Positions 46,865-57,213 of a stretch of 64,000 bases of DNA are shown here, piece by piece. The notes beneath the pieces were generated by a model that searched no databases, was not told the DNA's origin, and saw only the letters and a program-made list of their open reading frames with translations. The position numbers and the translations under genes were made by a program. Numbering within the stretch: position 1 is the stretch's first letter; each line of letters opens with the position of its first letter. The DNA comes from Enterobacter soli ATCC BAA-2102. GTDB taxonomy: Bacteria; Pseudomonadota; Gammaproteobacteria; Enterobacterales; Enterobacteriaceae. The stretch is taken from positions 186,001 through 250,000 of the forward strand of contig NZ_LXES01000040.1 of assembly GCF_001654845.1 (NCBI RefSeq). Direction: 5' to 3'.

Positions 46865-47500
46865 ATGCAACATATCATTGAAGGTTTCCTCAGCTTTCAA
46901 AAAGAAGTTTTTCCGCAACGTAAAGAACTCTTCCGCAGTTTAGCGTCCAGCCAGAATCCCAAAGCGCTGTTCATCTCCTGCTCCGATAGTCGCCTGGTAC
47001 CAGAGCTGGTAACGCAGCAAGAGCCGGGACAGCTCTTTGTCATTCGAAATGCTGGCAATATCGTTCCACCGTTCGGGCCTGAACCAGGCGGCGTGTCGGC
47101 GACGATCGAATACGCAGTAGTGGCGCTGGGGGTGACCGATATTGTTATCTGCGGCCACTCCAACTGCGGCGCGATGAAGGCGATTGCCGACAACGCCAAC
47201 CTGGAGCCTATGCCGGCGGTATCCCACTGGTTGCGCTATTCCGATGCGGCAAAAGCGGTTGTGGAAAACAAAACCTGGACCAACGGTACGGATAAAGTGA
47301 ATGCGATGGTGCAGGAGAACGTTTTCGCGCAACTGAGCAACATCAAAACGCATCCGTCTGTGGCAGTCGGCCTGCGCAATAACTCTATTCGCCTGCATGG
47401 CTGGGTTTACGATATCGAAAGCGGTGATATTCGCGCTCTGGATAAAGAGACCAAAACCTTTGTGTCGCTGTCTGAAAATCCGGAAGTGTTCTTCGAATAA
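46865..47500 (+). CDS. Beta-class carbonic anhydrase
   Basis: 211 residues. Interconverts CO2 and bicarbonate. Zinc ligands Cys39, Asp41/Arg43 pair (SCSDSR), His98 and Cys101 (GHSNCGAM) are all present. Closest to the CynT type (219 aa in E. coli) but without cynS/cynX nearby, so a cyanate role is not implied. Convergent with ydhS, 28 bp apart. Confidence 0.92.
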   Translation: MQHIIEGFLSFQKEVFPQRKELFRSLASSQNPKALFISCSDSRLVPELVTQQEPGQLFVIRNAGNIVPPFGPEPGGVSATIEYAVVALGVTDIVICGHSNCGAMKAIADNANLEPMPAVSHWLRYSDAAKAVVENKTWTNGTDKVNAMVQENVFAQLSNIKTHPSVAVGLRNNSIRLHGWVYDIESGDIRALDKETKTFVSLSENPEVFFE

Positions 47501-47528
47501 TCCGGTTACTCAGGGCAAGGATGCCCCG

Positions 47529-49124
47529 TTAATTCTCCACAAAAAACAGTTTTCTGCGTGGCCGGGATGCAGGTTTCTCTGCTGCTTTTGCCATCGCTTT
47601 TCCTCTCTCCGCGCATTCCGCCAGCCCCTGCACAAAAGGCTGATCGTGCATGAGCCAGGGGATTGCCCCAAAGGCTACCCGTCCGCACAGCGATTCGGGC
47701 GCCTGCAACGTATAATCCTCTCCCACATCCGGTATTTCATCACCTGTTGCCAGAAGCTGTTTACGCAGCGTCGGGAAGGGCAGGTCTTTGGTTTTAAGCG
47801 GTTTTTGTCCGCGCGCATCGATAAATACATCGAATTGCCAGGTGGCGTCCTGGGTCGTGATAACAGTACGATCATTGCCGATATCCAGTTCGTACTCATT
47901 CCCCAGCGTAAGAATGCTGAGGATCCCCGCTTCGCGCAGTGCCAGTAGCCGGCGAATGGACTGCGGCGGAATGGCGGCATAGTTATCAATAAACACCCGC
48001 GCCAGCCCCATTTTAAAACGCTCGCTGTCTTTCTCGTTAAGGTGAGGAACGATTTCCCCCACCACATCGTGTAGCCGCAGCACGGTATAGCGCCATGCGA
48101 CGGTGCGTTTTTCATGTTTGTTCCGCACCACCTCATGGAGGTTGTTTTCCGCCCATAAGAAAGGGTCGTGCTTTTTGCGATCTGCAAACCAGGCATCAAG
48201 GAGGGTGTCAGCATTAAGCCTGTGAAGATTTATTGCGTCGCACCACTGTGGGTCGGCATTGTGGAGCTCTTTCACCATAAGTGTAAATATCCGGTCGAGA
48301 AGCCCGTCAGCCCCTTTTTTGATTTCAGCCTCTGCGACTGCTTGGGTCAATATGGCGAGCGGTTCATACGGGATGGGGCAATAAAAATCGGCCTCCGGCA
48401 GGATCCCGGTGCGCGACATTAATGTTATTTTCAGCCCCTGACTTTTTTCCGCCAGCCGGAACTGGTTGTCGACAAACGTCCCGTGCTGCATCACTACCGC
48501 CATGGCGGCATCCAGGCCACTCAGCGAGGTGCCCATAATGCCGACGTGGCAGGGGCGGACTTCCGCGTCCATCAGCCCGGACCACGGGCTTGGAAAGTAG
48601 GCGCGCGTCGCCTCATCATCGTCAGGCCAGACGTGGCCAGTGGCAACGATGGCAAGATCCACACTTTCGGCGAAGGGTTTATCGTTGACCGACAGTGCGA
48701 CCCCGTCTGCGTGGGAGTCGATGTCGGTCACGCAGGAGGATTCGTATACCTGCACCGCAAACCCCCGCTTTTTAGCCTCTGAGACAATGGCCAAAAACCG
48801 ATCGCGAAAAAATTCGCCCAGTAAAATACGCGGTAAAAACTGGCGGTCATGCAGTGAATTTTTATCAACGCCATAGCGGGTGAGATGGGTCTGACTCTGT
48901 GTCTTAAGCCAGTCGAGATAGGTGATGAAGAGTGGGGGGATTTCAATACTCGCAATGTTCGCCAGCATCAGGCGCGAATTATCCTCAGCGCTGTATGGCA
49001 TCCCAACTCCGGCTTCCTTTTCCTGCTCAAAGACCGAGATCGAGAGGGGCGTTTTGTTATTCAGCAGCGAAAAAAAGGTGTAAATCCCGGTGGGGCCCGA
49101 GCCGATAATGGCGATTTTCTTCAT
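47529..49124 (-). CDS. ydhS: FAD/NAD(P)-binding protein YdhS
   Basis: 531 residues (E. coli YdhS 534) with an N-terminal dinucleotide-binding GxGxxG (IIGSGPTGIYTF) and conserved GVGMPYS, DRQFLPRILLGE and FPSPWSGLM blocks. Oxidoreductase of unknown substrate. ATG 49124 is chosen over an upstream ATG because of aggaac spacing and E. coli similarity. In E. coli it adjoins ydhT/fumD-side genes and ydhR; here the neighbours differ. Confidence 0.9.
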   Translation of the reverse strand: MKKIAIIGSGPTGIYTFFSLLNNKTPLSISVFEQEKEAGVGMPYSAEDNSRLMLANIASIEIPPLFITYLDWLKTQSQTHLTRYGVDKNSLHDRQFLPRILLGEFFRDRFLAIVSEAKKRGFAVQVYESSCVTDIDSHADGVALSVNDKPFAESVDLAIVATGHVWPDDDEATRAYFPSPWSGLMDAEVRPCHVGIMGTSLSGLDAAMAVVMQHGTFVDNQFRLAEKSQGLKITLMSRTGILPEADFYCPIPYEPLAILTQAVAEAEIKKGADGLLDRIFTLMVKELHNADPQWCDAINLHRLNADTLLDAWFADRKKHDPFLWAENNLHEVVRNKHEKRTVAWRYTVLRLHDVVGEIVPHLNEKDSERFKMGLARVFIDNYAAIPPQSIRRLLALREAGILSILTLGNEYELDIGNDRTVITTQDATWQFDVFIDARGQKPLKTKDLPFPTLRKQLLATGDEIPDVGEDYTLQAPESLCGRVAFGAIPWLMHDQPFVQGLAECAERGKAMAKAAEKPASRPRRKLFFVEN

Positions 49125-49220
49125 CGACGGTGTTCCTGCGTTTTCCATGAGAAAAGCGTAGCAGGTGAAAAATTAAAAAATCAGAAGATTAGGATGATTC
49201 AGAATACTAAGAGAGGATTT

Positions 49221-49246
49221 GCACCATTTCAGGACTGAAATGGTGC
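49221..49246. repeat. 12-bp perfect inverted repeat including the tRNA-Val 3' end
   Basis: gcaccatttcag-ga-ctgaaatggtgc. The right arm contains the 3' CCA of the downstream tRNA-Val. No T-run follows on the transcribed strand. Confidence 0.8.
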
Positions 49247-49317
49247 GTCCGAGTGGACTCGAACCACCGACCCCCACCATGTCAAGGTGGTGCTCTAACC
49301 AACTGAGCTACGGACGC
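49241..49317 (-). tRNA. valW: tRNA-Val(GAC), second copy
   Basis: 77 nt with encoded CCA. Acceptor GCGTCCG/CGGACGC pairs fully, D-loop AGTTGGTTAGA, anticodon loop CTTGACATG with GAC, T-loop GTTCGAGTC. Matches E. coli valW. Confidence 0.97.
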
Positions 49318-49321
49318 AGAA

Positions 49322-49398
49322 TGGTGCGTTCAATTGGACTCGAACCAACGACCCCCACCATGTCAAGGTGGTGCTCTAACCAACTGAGCTATGAACGC
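49322..49398 (-). tRNA. valV: tRNA-Val(GAC), first copy
   Basis: 77 nt with encoded CCA. Acceptor GCGTTCA/TGAACGC, anticodon GAC. Differs from valW only in the acceptor stem and T-stem, matching E. coli valV. Separated from valW by 4 bp; the two are probably processed from one transcript. Confidence 0.97.
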
Positions 49399-49551
49399 AA
49401 CGTGTTGTCGGCGACAACGGGGACGAATATTAGCGGCACTGCCCGGATGAGGCAAGAGGGAAAATGCAATTTTCTCTCAGATTTCACGCGATTGCTTTAT
49501 TCCCGCGCAAAATGAAGAGAAAGTAGCCGCCCGCCAGCGGCTACTGTGTAT

Positions 49552-50925
49552 TTAACGTGCGGCGCGCTGCAAAATCACGGCCGAAGGCTGACGTTGCAGG
49601 AAGCGCATACGCAGCATCATCAGGATAGCGGCTGACGTTAAGCCAATAATAAAGCCCATCCAGAACCCGGCAGGCCCCATACGGTAAACCACCAGGTCGG
49701 TCAGCGCCAGGATATAGCCGGCAGGCAGCCCCAGCACCCAATACGCCGTAAAGGTGATAAAGAAGATAGAGCGCGTATCTTTATATCCGCGTAGGATCCC
49801 GCTGCCGATAACCTGAATCGAGTCTGAAATCTGGTACACCGCCGCCAGCAGCATCAGGTGCGACGCCAGGAGAACCACTTCCGGGTTGTCGTTATAGAGA
49901 AGGGCAATCTGCTCACGCAGGGCGACGGTAAACAGCGCGGTACATATCGCCATACAGACACCCACGCCTAACCCGGTACGTGCTGCCGTTTGTGCATCAA
50001 TGGTTGAACCTTGCCCCAGACGGAAGCCGACACGGATAGTCACCGCCGCAGCCAGTGACAACGGCATCACGAACATCAGCGAACTAAAGTTCAGCGCTAT
50101 CTGGTGCCCGGCCACGTTTATAATGCCCAACGGAGAGACCAGCAGTGCAACCACTGCGAACAGCGTCACTTCAAAGAACAGCGCCAGCGCAATAGGCAGC
50201 CCGAGTTGCACAAGACGGGTCACGACAGCCATATCCGGCTTGCTGAAAGACTCATCGTTACGGATATCGCGCATGGAGCGTGCGCGTTTGACATAGGTCA
50301 TCATGCTAAAGAACATGACCCAGTAAACCGCTGCCGTCGCCACACCACAACCGACGCCACCCAGTTCAGGCATCCCCAAGTGCCCATAGATAAAGATGTA
50401 GTTCACCGGAATATTCACCAGCAGACCGATGAACCCCATCACCATGCCAGGCTTGGTTTTTGCCAGCCCTTCGCACTGGTTACGCGCCACCTGGAAGAAC
50501 AGATATCCCGGCGCGCCCCACAGTAACGCGCGCAAATAACCCACGGCCTTATCCGCGAGGGCAGGGTCGATGTTATGCATGGAGCGGATGATGTGGCCTG
50601 CGTTCCACAGCACGACCATAATCAGCACGGAGACCGCGCCTGCCAGCCAGAATCCCTGGCGCACCTGGTGCGCGATCCGCTCGCGACGCCCGGAGCCGTT
50701 CAGTTGTGCGATAACCGGAGTCAGGGCCAGCAACAGGCCATGGCCAAAGAGAATGGCCGGTAGCCAGATTGAGGTTCCGATTGCAACAGCGGCCATATCG
50801 GTGGCGCTATAACCACCTGCCATCACCGTATCCACAAATCCCATTGCGGTTTGGGCAACCTGCGCGATGATCACTGGTATAGCCAGTGCCAACAACTGAC
50901 GCGCTTCATTCATGTACTTCTGCAC
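49552..50925 (-). CDS. mdtK: MATE multidrug efflux pump MdtK
   Basis: 457 residues, equal to E. coli MdtK (NorE/YdhE). Twelve-helix MATE antiporter exporting cationic drugs and fluoroquinolones in exchange for Na+/H+. Typical N-half [27 protein letters not shown] and C-half repeat are conserved. E. coli ydhQ, which lies between mdtK and the tRNAs, is absent. Confidence 0.95.
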   Translation of the reverse strand: MQKYMNEARQLLALAIPVIIAQVAQTAMGFVDTVMAGGYSATDMAAVAIGTSIWLPAILFGHGLLLALTPVIAQLNGSGRRERIAHQVRQGFWLAGAVSVLIMVVLWNAGHIIRSMHNIDPALADKAVGYLRALLWGAPGYLFFQVARNQCEGLAKTKPGMVMGFIGLLVNIPVNYIFIYGHLGMPELGGVGCGVATAAVYWVMFFSMMTYVKRARSMRDIRNDESFSKPDMAVVTRLVQLGLPIALALFFEVTLFAVVALLVSPLGIINVAGHQIALNFSSLMFVMPLSLAAAVTIRVGFRLGQGSTIDAQTAARTGLGVGVCMAICTALFTVALREQIALLYNDNPEVVLLASHLMLLAAVYQISDSIQVIGSGILRGYKDTRSIFFITFTAYWVLGLPAGYILALTDLVVYRMGPAGFWMGFIIGLTSAAILMMLRMRFLQRQPSAVILQRAAR

Positions 50926-50950
50926 GTGAACACCTTTATTTTGTAGTTAT

Positions 50951-51074
50951 ATACCCGTCATACTTCAAGTTGCATGTGCGTTGGCTGCGCTCGCTCACCC
51001 CAGTCACATAGTTATCTATGCTACTGGGGATTCTCTCGCTTGCCGCCTTCCTGCAACTCGAATTATTTAGGGTA
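50951..51074. repeat. ERIC element 2 (mdtK/ribC divergent region)
   Basis: About 124 bp from atacccgtcata to atttagggta with the core ctcaccccagtcac and ctggggattctctcg. It lies between two divergent start regions, 25 bp from the mdtK ATG, and so sits in or next to the mdtK promoter/leader. Confidence 0.92.
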
Positions 51075-51272
51075 TGAGAGACTAAAAAAGCCGCCGTTAC
51101 TGGCAGCAAGAAGAAAATGCAGGGGGATGGCAGCTATTGTAGCGGGCTTTAACTAATTATCTAGTGAAAAAATCGCCAGAAAATGCGCTCCGCTGGCAAC
51201 CTGTTTTTCCAACTGTTATTGTGGTGGGATTAAACGGTGTCAGCACCGTCCGAAGAAACAGGAGTTGTAAGC

Positions 51273-51911
51273 ATGTTTACTGGTATTGTTCAGGGCACGG
51301 CGAAACTGGTGTCCATTGATGAAAAACCCAATTTCCGCACCCATGTTGTCGAGCTGCCGGAATATATGCTCGATGGTCTGGAAACCGGGGCGTCGGTTGC
51401 GCATAACGGCTGCTGCCTGACGGTCACTGAAATTAACGGCAATCACATCAGCTTTGATTTAATGAAAGAAACGCTGCGCATCACCAATCTGGGTGAGCTG
51501 GTGGTTGGCGATACCGTAAACGTAGAGCGTGCGGCGAAGTTCAACGATGAGATCGGCGGGCATCTGATGTCTGGTCATATCATGACGACGGCTGAAGTTG
51601 CGAAAATCCTGACCTCTGAAAATAACCGCCAAATCTGGTTTAAAGTGCAGGATACGACATTAATGAAATACATCCTGTATAAAGGATTTATTGGCATTGA
51701 TGGTATTAGCCTGACGGTTGGCGAAGTGACGCCAACGCGTTTTTGCGTACATTTAATTCCTGAAACATTACAGCGCACTACTCTGGGTGCTAAAAAACTG
51801 GGGCATCGCGTAAATATTGAAATAGATCCGCAAACGCAGGCGGTTGTGGATACCGTTGAGCGCGTGCTGGCGGCAAAAGAAGCCGCAATAATAAAATCTG
51901 AAGAAGAATAA
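51273..51911 (+). CDS. ribC: Riboflavin synthase (alpha chain)
   Basis: 212 residues. Dismutates two lumazine molecules to riboflavin. Two tandem lumazine-binding domains, each opening with an [12 protein letters not shown] motif, and GCCLTV / GISLTV substrate loops. ATG 51273 follows caggag. Called ribC in E. coli K-12 and ribE in many other genomes. Confidence 0.95.
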   Translation: MFTGIVQGTAKLVSIDEKPNFRTHVVELPEYMLDGLETGASVAHNGCCLTVTEINGNHISFDLMKETLRITNLGELVVGDTVNVERAAKFNDEIGGHLMSGHIMTTAEVAKILTSENNRQIWFKVQDTTLMKYILYKGFIGIDGISLTVGEVTPTRFCVHLIPETLQRTTLGAKKLGHRVNIEIDPQTQAVVDTVERVLAAKEAAIIKSEEE

Positions 51912-51942
51912 AAAATAACCCCGGCTATCCGGGGTTATTTTT
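51912..51942. terminator. Terminator between ribC and cfa
   Basis: aataacccc / ggggttatt stem with T-run on the plus strand and A-run on the minus-strand side; fills the convergent gap. Confidence 0.9.
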
Positions 51943-53091
51943 TTAGCGGGCGACCCGCAAACCGTGTTCAACACCACGGCTGAAGACCACCTGCCATAGC
52001 TGTATATCACGCGCCCTGAATGCACCTGCACAGGCGTTCAGGTAATACGTGAACATCCGTTTGAATCGTTCGGAATAGTTGTCAGCAATCTCCGGCCAGG
52101 CACTAAGAAAACGCGACTGCCATGCCATCAACGTGGTGTCGTAATCTGCGCCGAAGTTATGCCAGTCTTCCACAATAAAGTGGGGTTCGCTGGCGTTCGC
52201 AATCTGGCGAACCGACGGTAAACAGCCATTCGGAAAGATGTATTTATTGATCCAGGGATCAACGCTATGGTCAGTCTTTTTCGAACCAATAGTGTGTAGC
52301 AGGAAGATGCCATCCGGTTTCAGGTTACGATCTGCCACCGAAAAATAGGTGTTGTAGTTTTTCGGCCCAACGTGCTCGAACATCCCGACAGAGACAATGC
52401 GGTCGAACTGATCGTTCAGCTCGCGGTAATCCTGGAGCAGAATATTGACGTCGAGGTCGTGACACCGTTCCTGCGCCATTTTCTGCTGTTCCGCAGAGAT
52501 GGTCACACCCACCACGCTGACGCCGTAGTTTTTCGCCATATAGTACGCAAGGCCACCCCAGCCGCAGCCGATATCCAGCACGCGCATCCCCGGCTGTAAC
52601 TGCAATTTCTCGCAGATCAGACGCAGTTTTGCCTGCTGTGCATCCTCAAGCGTGGAGGCCTCTTTCCAGTAGGCGCATGAGTATTGCATGTAGGGGTCCA
52701 GCATCCGGCTAAAGAGGTCATTACCCAGGTCGTAATGCTCTTTACCCACGATCCATGCCCGTTTTTTGCTTTGCAGGTTAAACAACCGGGCAGACGCGAT
52801 ACGCAGGGTATCTTTTAGATTGCGGGGAAGTTGGTTCTCCAGTCCGGCGCGTAAAACGCTTGAGAAAAAGATATCCAGCCGCTCGCAGTCCCACCAGCCA
52901 TCCATATAGCTTTCACCCAGCCCTAACGATCCCTCCTGCAACACGCGCTTGAAAAAATCGGGATGTTTGATCTGAGGATCGGATGGGGAAGGCCCGTTGA
53001 TAGTGATGCCTGCACGACCCAATAGTTCACTGACGATCCGGGACCAGTTGTCGTCCGGAACGCTGACTTCTTCTATACACGATGAACTCAT
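51943..53091 (-). CDS. cfa: Cyclopropane-fatty-acid synthase Cfa
   Basis: 382 residues as in E. coli. Methylates the double bonds of membrane phospholipid acyl chains with S-adenosylmethionine. SAM motif VLDIGCGWGGLA (about 169-180), active-site Cys in YLNACAGAF near the C-terminus. Induced at entry to stationary phase in E. coli through a sigma-S promoter and controlled by RydC on its long leader; such a leader fits the 300-bp spacer 53092-53392 but is not proven here. Confidence 0.95.
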   Translation of the reverse strand: MSSSCIEEVSVPDDNWSRIVSELLGRAGITINGPSPSDPQIKHPDFFKRVLQEGSLGLGESYMDGWWDCERLDIFFSSVLRAGLENQLPRNLKDTLRIASARLFNLQSKKRAWIVGKEHYDLGNDLFSRMLDPYMQYSCAYWKEASTLEDAQQAKLRLICEKLQLQPGMRVLDIGCGWGGLAYYMAKNYGVSVVGVTISAEQQKMAQERCHDLDVNILLQDYRELNDQFDRIVSVGMFEHVGPKNYNTYFSVADRNLKPDGIFLLHTIGSKKTDHSVDPWINKYIFPNGCLPSVRQIANASEPHFIVEDWHNFGADYDTTLMAWQSRFLSAWPEIADNYSERFKRMFTYYLNACAGAFRARDIQLWQVVFSRGVEHGLRVAR

Positions 53092-53246
53092 AGCTTCTCC
53101 ATCACCTTGCTGTGATCAGAACCTTCAAACAGCGTAGACGCTTTTTTTGGTTTGTGAGAAATCTCACGGTATTACGCTCCGTGAGGCTAGTATCCGACGT
53201 AGAACAGAGGAAGGGAGATAGCCCTTGCCGAAAGGCCTTCCATGGT

Positions 53247-53273
53247 AAAACGGGAGCACTCCGGCTCCCGTTA
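53247..53273 (-). terminator. Terminator of punC in the punC/cfa spacer
   Basis: On the minus strand aacgggagc ... gctcccgtt is followed by TTT. It is about 120 bp after the punC stop. The remaining spacer (53092-53246) presumably holds the cfa promoters. Confidence 0.7.
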
Positions 53274-53392
53274 ACACTTAATATTTATCGTATTTAATCG
53301 AACCAAATTTAGTATAGGCCTCAAAATTTGGTGATTCAATAGAAAATTCTTAGCAACCTAATCACTGGAATGTAACATAGTTGCTGGCGCGA

Positions 53393-54592
53393 TTAAGCGT
53401 GCGATGTTTCAGCCTGGCCTGCCGTATGTTCCTCACGATGTGCCGCTGACTGCATGTGATAGCCGATGCCTGCAAGGGCAACGGTTACCAGCATCACACT
53501 GGTGGTAGTGAGCAGTGGCGTTGCAATCAGTGCGGACACCACCAGGCTTGCCAGGAAGCACAGCCCCAGTTGCAGTGTGTTCTGCAAGGCTGCCGCGCGG
53601 CCCGTTGCCTGGGGGAACGGGCGTAAAGCCTGCGCCACGACAATCGGATAAATGGCACCGTTAGCAATCGCCATCACACAGAACGGGATCAGGATTTCTA
53701 CCAGACCTGCGCCCGGAATAAAGCCAACGGCCCAGGTACCAATAACGCTTAACGCGTACAGCGCCAGCAGCCAGGGTAACATCTGCTGACCCTGCCATTT
53801 TTGCAGCGCCGCGCGACAACCATAACCGCCCACCAGGAAGGCGATGGTCTGTGGAACATAGCTCAGTCCGATGGCGGCCGGGCTGTAACCCATGTCATGC
53901 AGAATAAAGGGTGAGCCGGTCAGCCATGCGAAGAAGCTGGCGGAGCAGGCGGCGTAGATAAGCACGTTGCCGCGGTACGCTTTGGTGCGCAGCAAAGAGG
54001 TAAAAGTAATCGGCTTCGCTTCCGGGTGTGTCTCTTTTTTATGCGCAGGCTTCAGGGCGAATGCGGGCAGCATCAGCACCAGAGTGATGGCAAACAGGGT
54101 GGCAAAAATCGCCTGCCAGTCGAAGTGCGCCAGGATCCAGCTGCCCAGCAGTGGAGCCAGCGCAGGGGAAAGGCCAACCAGCGGCATAATGGTGGCAAAA
54201 ATTCGGTTGGTCCGCGAGGCCGGATAGTAATCCGTCACCAGCGTCTGCCAGGTGACCGCTGCGGCACAAACCCCGACGGCCTGAACAAAACGCAGCACCA
54301 GCAGCCAGGTCGCATCGCGTACCCACAACATCCCAAGACAGCCCACGGCAAAAATTGCCAGGCCAAGCAACAGTACCGGTTTACGACCAAAACGGTCAGA
54401 GAGCGGTCCCCACAGCAGCTGCGCAAAGGCAAAACCGGCGAGGAACAAACTCAGGCTGGCACTGATGGCGGCGGCAGGCGTTTGCAAATCTTCCTGCATT
54501 GCAGCGAATGCGGGTAAGTACATATCGGTCGCTAAAAAGCCCAGCACGCTTAAGCCGCCGAGCCAGACTAAAAAACCTTTCCTGGGTTGCAT
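53393..54592 (-). CDS. punC: MFS purine nucleoside exporter PunC (YdhC)
   Basis: 399 residues (E. coli 403), 12-helix drug:H+ antiporter-1 type MFS. Motif [12 protein letters not shown] at about 62-72. ATG 54592 ([11 protein letters not shown]) has the strong Shine-Dalgarno aaggag; upstream in-frame codons are not conserved. Divergent from its activator punR. E. coli PunC is linked to adenosine/nucleoside handling. Confidence 0.92.
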   Translation of the reverse strand: MQPRKGFLVWLGGLSVLGFLATDMYLPAFAAMQEDLQTPAAAISASLSLFLAGFAFAQLLWGPLSDRFGRKPVLLLGLAIFAVGCLGMLWVRDATWLLVLRFVQAVGVCAAAVTWQTLVTDYYPASRTNRIFATIMPLVGLSPALAPLLGSWILAHFDWQAIFATLFAITLVLMLPAFALKPAHKKETHPEAKPITFTSLLRTKAYRGNVLIYAACSASFFAWLTGSPFILHDMGYSPAAIGLSYVPQTIAFLVGGYGCRAALQKWQGQQMLPWLLALYALSVIGTWAVGFIPGAGLVEILIPFCVMAIANGAIYPIVVAQALRPFPQATGRAAALQNTLQLGLCFLASLVVSALIATPLLTTTSVMLVTVALAGIGYHMQSAAHREEHTAGQAETSHA

Positions 54593-54707
54593 TGTTTTAT
54601 TCTCCTTAAGGAGGCAGGTGTACGTTGGCGCAGAGTGTAGGGAGTGCAAAGCGGCTTGTGAAACGCTAATATTTGGCTGGTGCATTCAAATTTTTTGCAG
54701 GCAGAAA

Positions 54708-55619
54708 ATGTGGTCAGATTATTCTCTTGAAGTTGTGGATGCTGTCGCCCGTAACGGCAGCTTCAGCGGAGCCGCGCAGGAACTCCACCGCGTCCCCTCG
54801 GCCATCAGTTACACGGTACGTCAGCTTGAGGAATGGCTGGCGGTTCCGCTGTTTGAACGCCGCCATCGCGACGTGGAATTAACGCCTGCCGGGGCGTGGT
54901 TTTTGAAAGAAGGGCGTTCTGTTATCAAAAAAATGCAGATCACCCGCGAACAGTGTCAGCAAATCGCTAACGGCTGGCGAGGGCATCTGTCTATTGCGGT
55001 GGATAACATCGTAAAACCCGAACGTACCCGGCAGATGATTGTCGATTTTTATCGCCACTTCTCAGATGTTGAGCTGCGGGTATCGCAGGAAGTCTTTAAC
55101 GGTGTCTGGGATGCACTGGCAGACGGCAGGGCAGAGATGGCGATCGGCGCAACACAGGCCATACCCGTAGGGGGACGCTACGCATTTCGCGATATGGGAA
55201 TGTTAAGCTGGAAATGCGTGGTGGCAAGCGATCACCCGCTGGCGGCAATGCCGGGGCCGTTAAGTGACGATACCTTGCGTAACTGGCCATCGTTGGTGCT
55301 GGAGGACACGTCGCGCTCACTACCGAAGCGTGTAACCTGGCTGCTGGATAACCAGCGTCGGGTGATTGCGCCTGACTGGGAATCCTCCGCGACCTGCCTT
55401 TCCTCCGGGTTGTGTGTGGCGATGGTGCCGGTCCATTTTGCCAGACCGCGAATCGATGCCGGGGAGTGGGTTGCCCTTGAACTTGAAAACCCGTTCCCGG
55501 ATGCGGCATGTTGTCTGACCTGGCAGCAAAGCGACGTATCGCCTGCGATGGCGTGGCTGCTGGATTATTTGGGGGACAGTGAAACGCTGAACAGGGAGTG
55601 GTTACGGGAGCCAGATTAA
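54708..55619 (+). CDS. punR: LysR-type activator PunR (YdhB)
   Basis: 303 residues. N-terminal LysR HTH (residues 1-60: SLEVVDAVARNGSFSGAAQELH) and effector domain to the end. Starts MWSDYSLEV as in E. coli (310 aa). Activates the divergent punC. Its stop is 16 bp from the convergent purR stop. Confidence 0.92.
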   Translation: MWSDYSLEVVDAVARNGSFSGAAQELHRVPSAISYTVRQLEEWLAVPLFERRHRDVELTPAGAWFLKEGRSVIKKMQITREQCQQIANGWRGHLSIAVDNIVKPERTRQMIVDFYRHFSDVELRVSQEVFNGVWDALADGRAEMAIGATQAIPVGGRYAFRDMGMLSWKCVVASDHPLAAMPGPLSDDTLRNWPSLVLEDTSRSLPKRVTWLLDNQRRVIAPDWESSATCLSSGLCVAMVPVHFARPRIDAGEWVALELENPFPDAACCLTWQQSDVSPAMAWLLDYLGDSETLNREWLREPD

Positions 55620-55635
55620 CTGGCTCCGTTCACGA

Positions 55636-56661
55636 TTAACGGCGGTAGTCGCGGAAAGGACCGTCCGCAACGGAACGACGTTCGATAAGACGCGGGTGGA
55701 CTTCAATCGACTGTGACTCTTCACGTTTGTTAACGATCCTGTCCATCAGCATATTGAATGCTGTTTCACCCAGAGAGTCCTTCGGCTGGTGAATGGTGGT
55801 CAGCGCCGGAGTGAAAAAACGCGCGTTGCGCACGTTGTCATACCCGATCACAGAAATATCCTGCGGTACGCGCAAACCCAGCTCATCGGCGGCACAAAGT
55901 GCACCCATCGCCATAATATCGCCACCGCAGAAGACGGCAGTCGGACGATGTGGCTGGGAGACAATCTGCTGCATCGCGCGGTAACCGGATTCAGGCTCAA
56001 AGTCACCCTGAACAATCCAGTTTTCCGGTACGGTGATCAGCGCTTCTTCCATGGCTTTCATAAACCCGGCCAGACGGCCTGCACCGGTGTTACGCTCCAG
56101 TGGGCCCGGGATCACGCCAATCTCGCGATGACCGCGTTCCACCAGATAACGACCGGCCATGTAGCCGCCTTCGAAGGCGTTATCGATAACGGAGTCGGTA
56201 AAATCAGCACGCGCTTCACCCCAGTCCATCACAACCATTGGGATGTGACGGTACTCTTCGAGCATGGAGAGCACAGACTCAGGGTATTCAGAACACATGA
56301 CCAGCAGGCCATCCACGCGTTTTTGCGCCATCATCGACAGATAAGCACGCTGTTTCTCAATGTTGTTCCACGCGTTGCCCAGGATCAGGGTATAGCCTTT
56401 CTGGAAGCAGTTTTTCTCGACCGCTTCGATGATCTCTGCGAAATACGCAGCTTCGCTGCTGGTGGCCAGCAAACCAATGGATTTGGTGTGATTAACTTTC
56501 AGGCTACGCGCGACCGCACTTGGCGAATAGTGCAGCTCTTTGATCGCCGCCCAGACGGCATTACGCGTCTCTTCCGCGACAAAACGGGTTTTGTTAATTA
56601 CATGTGATACGGTTGTAGTGGAAACGTTTGCGCGTTTTGCCACGTCTTTAATTGTTGCCAT
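55636..56661 (-). CDS. purR: Purine repressor PurR
   Basis: 341 residues as in E. coli. LacI family: HTH and hinge helix ([20 protein letters not shown] ... SPSAVARSL), then a periplasmic-binding-protein-like domain that binds hypoxanthine/guanine. Represses purine and related genes. Two PurR boxes, one upstream and one inside codons 9-14, indicate autoregulation as known in E. coli. Confidence 0.96.
   Translation of the reverse strand: MATIKDVAKRANVSTTTVSHVINKTRFVAEETRNAVWAAIKELHYSPSAVARSLKVNHTKSIGLLATSSEAAYFAEIIEAVEKNCFQKGYTLILGNAWNNIEKQRAYLSMMAQKRVDGLLVMCSEYPESVLSMLEEYRHIPMVVMDWGEARADFTDSVIDNAFEGGYMAGRYLVERGHREIGVIPGPLERNTGAGRLAGFMKAMEEALITVPENWIVQGDFEPESGYRAMQQIVSQPHRPTAVFCGGDIMAMGALCAADELGLRVPQDISVIGYDNVRNARFFTPALTTIHQPKDSLGETAFNMLMDRIVNKREESQSIEVHPRLIERRSVADGPFRDYRR
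56618..56633. promoter_or_regulatory. PurR operator O2 inside purR
   Basis: gtggaaacgtttgcgc matches the PurR box core (AAACGTTT). It lies within the helix-turn-helix codons of purR, like the coding-region operator of E. coli purR. Confidence 0.78.
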
Positions 56662-56705
56662 TAAATGTCACTCCAGACCATATCCTAAGCTCCTGAAAAA
56701 CTTGA

Positions 56706-56721
56706 AGGTAAACGTTTGCCT
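56706..56721. promoter_or_regulatory. PurR operator O1
   Basis: aggtaaacgtttgcct is near-palindromic and close to the PurR box ACGCAAACGTTTKCNT. It lies 45 bp upstream of the purR ATG. Confidence 0.87.
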
Positions 56722-56958
56722 TCTCTCACCCTTATCACGCAATCTGGAATTGCGACACGCCGGGAAAACGACACAGGACGTCAGGAGGGGGTCAATGGCC
56801 GGTACGCTAATAAATTTAGCGTGGAATTTTGTCCTATCTTGATGAAAAGGGGAAGAGCAAAAGTGGATATCAGTTTAAATCCAGGAAGATTTTTGACGTA
56901 AACTGTGTAAAAATGAGCAAGCTCACTTTTCGTAAGGTGATTAAAAGGAGAAAAATTG

Positions 56959-57048
56959 ATGAGTACCGATCTTAAGTTTTCGCTGACGACCACCGTTATC
57001 GTGCTGGCACTGATTGTTGCCGCTGGTCTGACGGCTGTATTGCACTGA
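56959..57048 (+). CDS. ynhF: Small membrane protein YnhF
   Basis: 29 residues: MSTDLKFSLTTT, a single hydrophobic helix VIVLALIVAAGLTAV, then LH. Identical in plan and length to E. coli YnhF. Good Shine-Dalgarno aaaggag 9 bp before ATG. Inner-membrane, function unknown. Located between purR and ydhP as in E. coli. Confidence 0.92.
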   Translation: MSTDLKFSLTTTVIVLALIVAAGLTAVLH

Positions 57049-57213
57049 TTTACGCGGGGGGAGAGTTCTCTCCCTCCACACTCCCCGCTGATTGTTACTT
57101 CTCTGGCAAAAATCTTTTGCCAAATTGTTAACTTCTCATTTTTTGTGATTGGTGTCATGCTTTTGACTTCTTTGTTCTGTGTCGCGGTACGACACGGCAT
57201 CCGGAGTTGACTC

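Noticed and set aside
51075..51272. FMN riboswitch upstream of ribC
   Set aside because: No conserved RFN-element pattern seen; in enterics it precedes ribB, not this gene.
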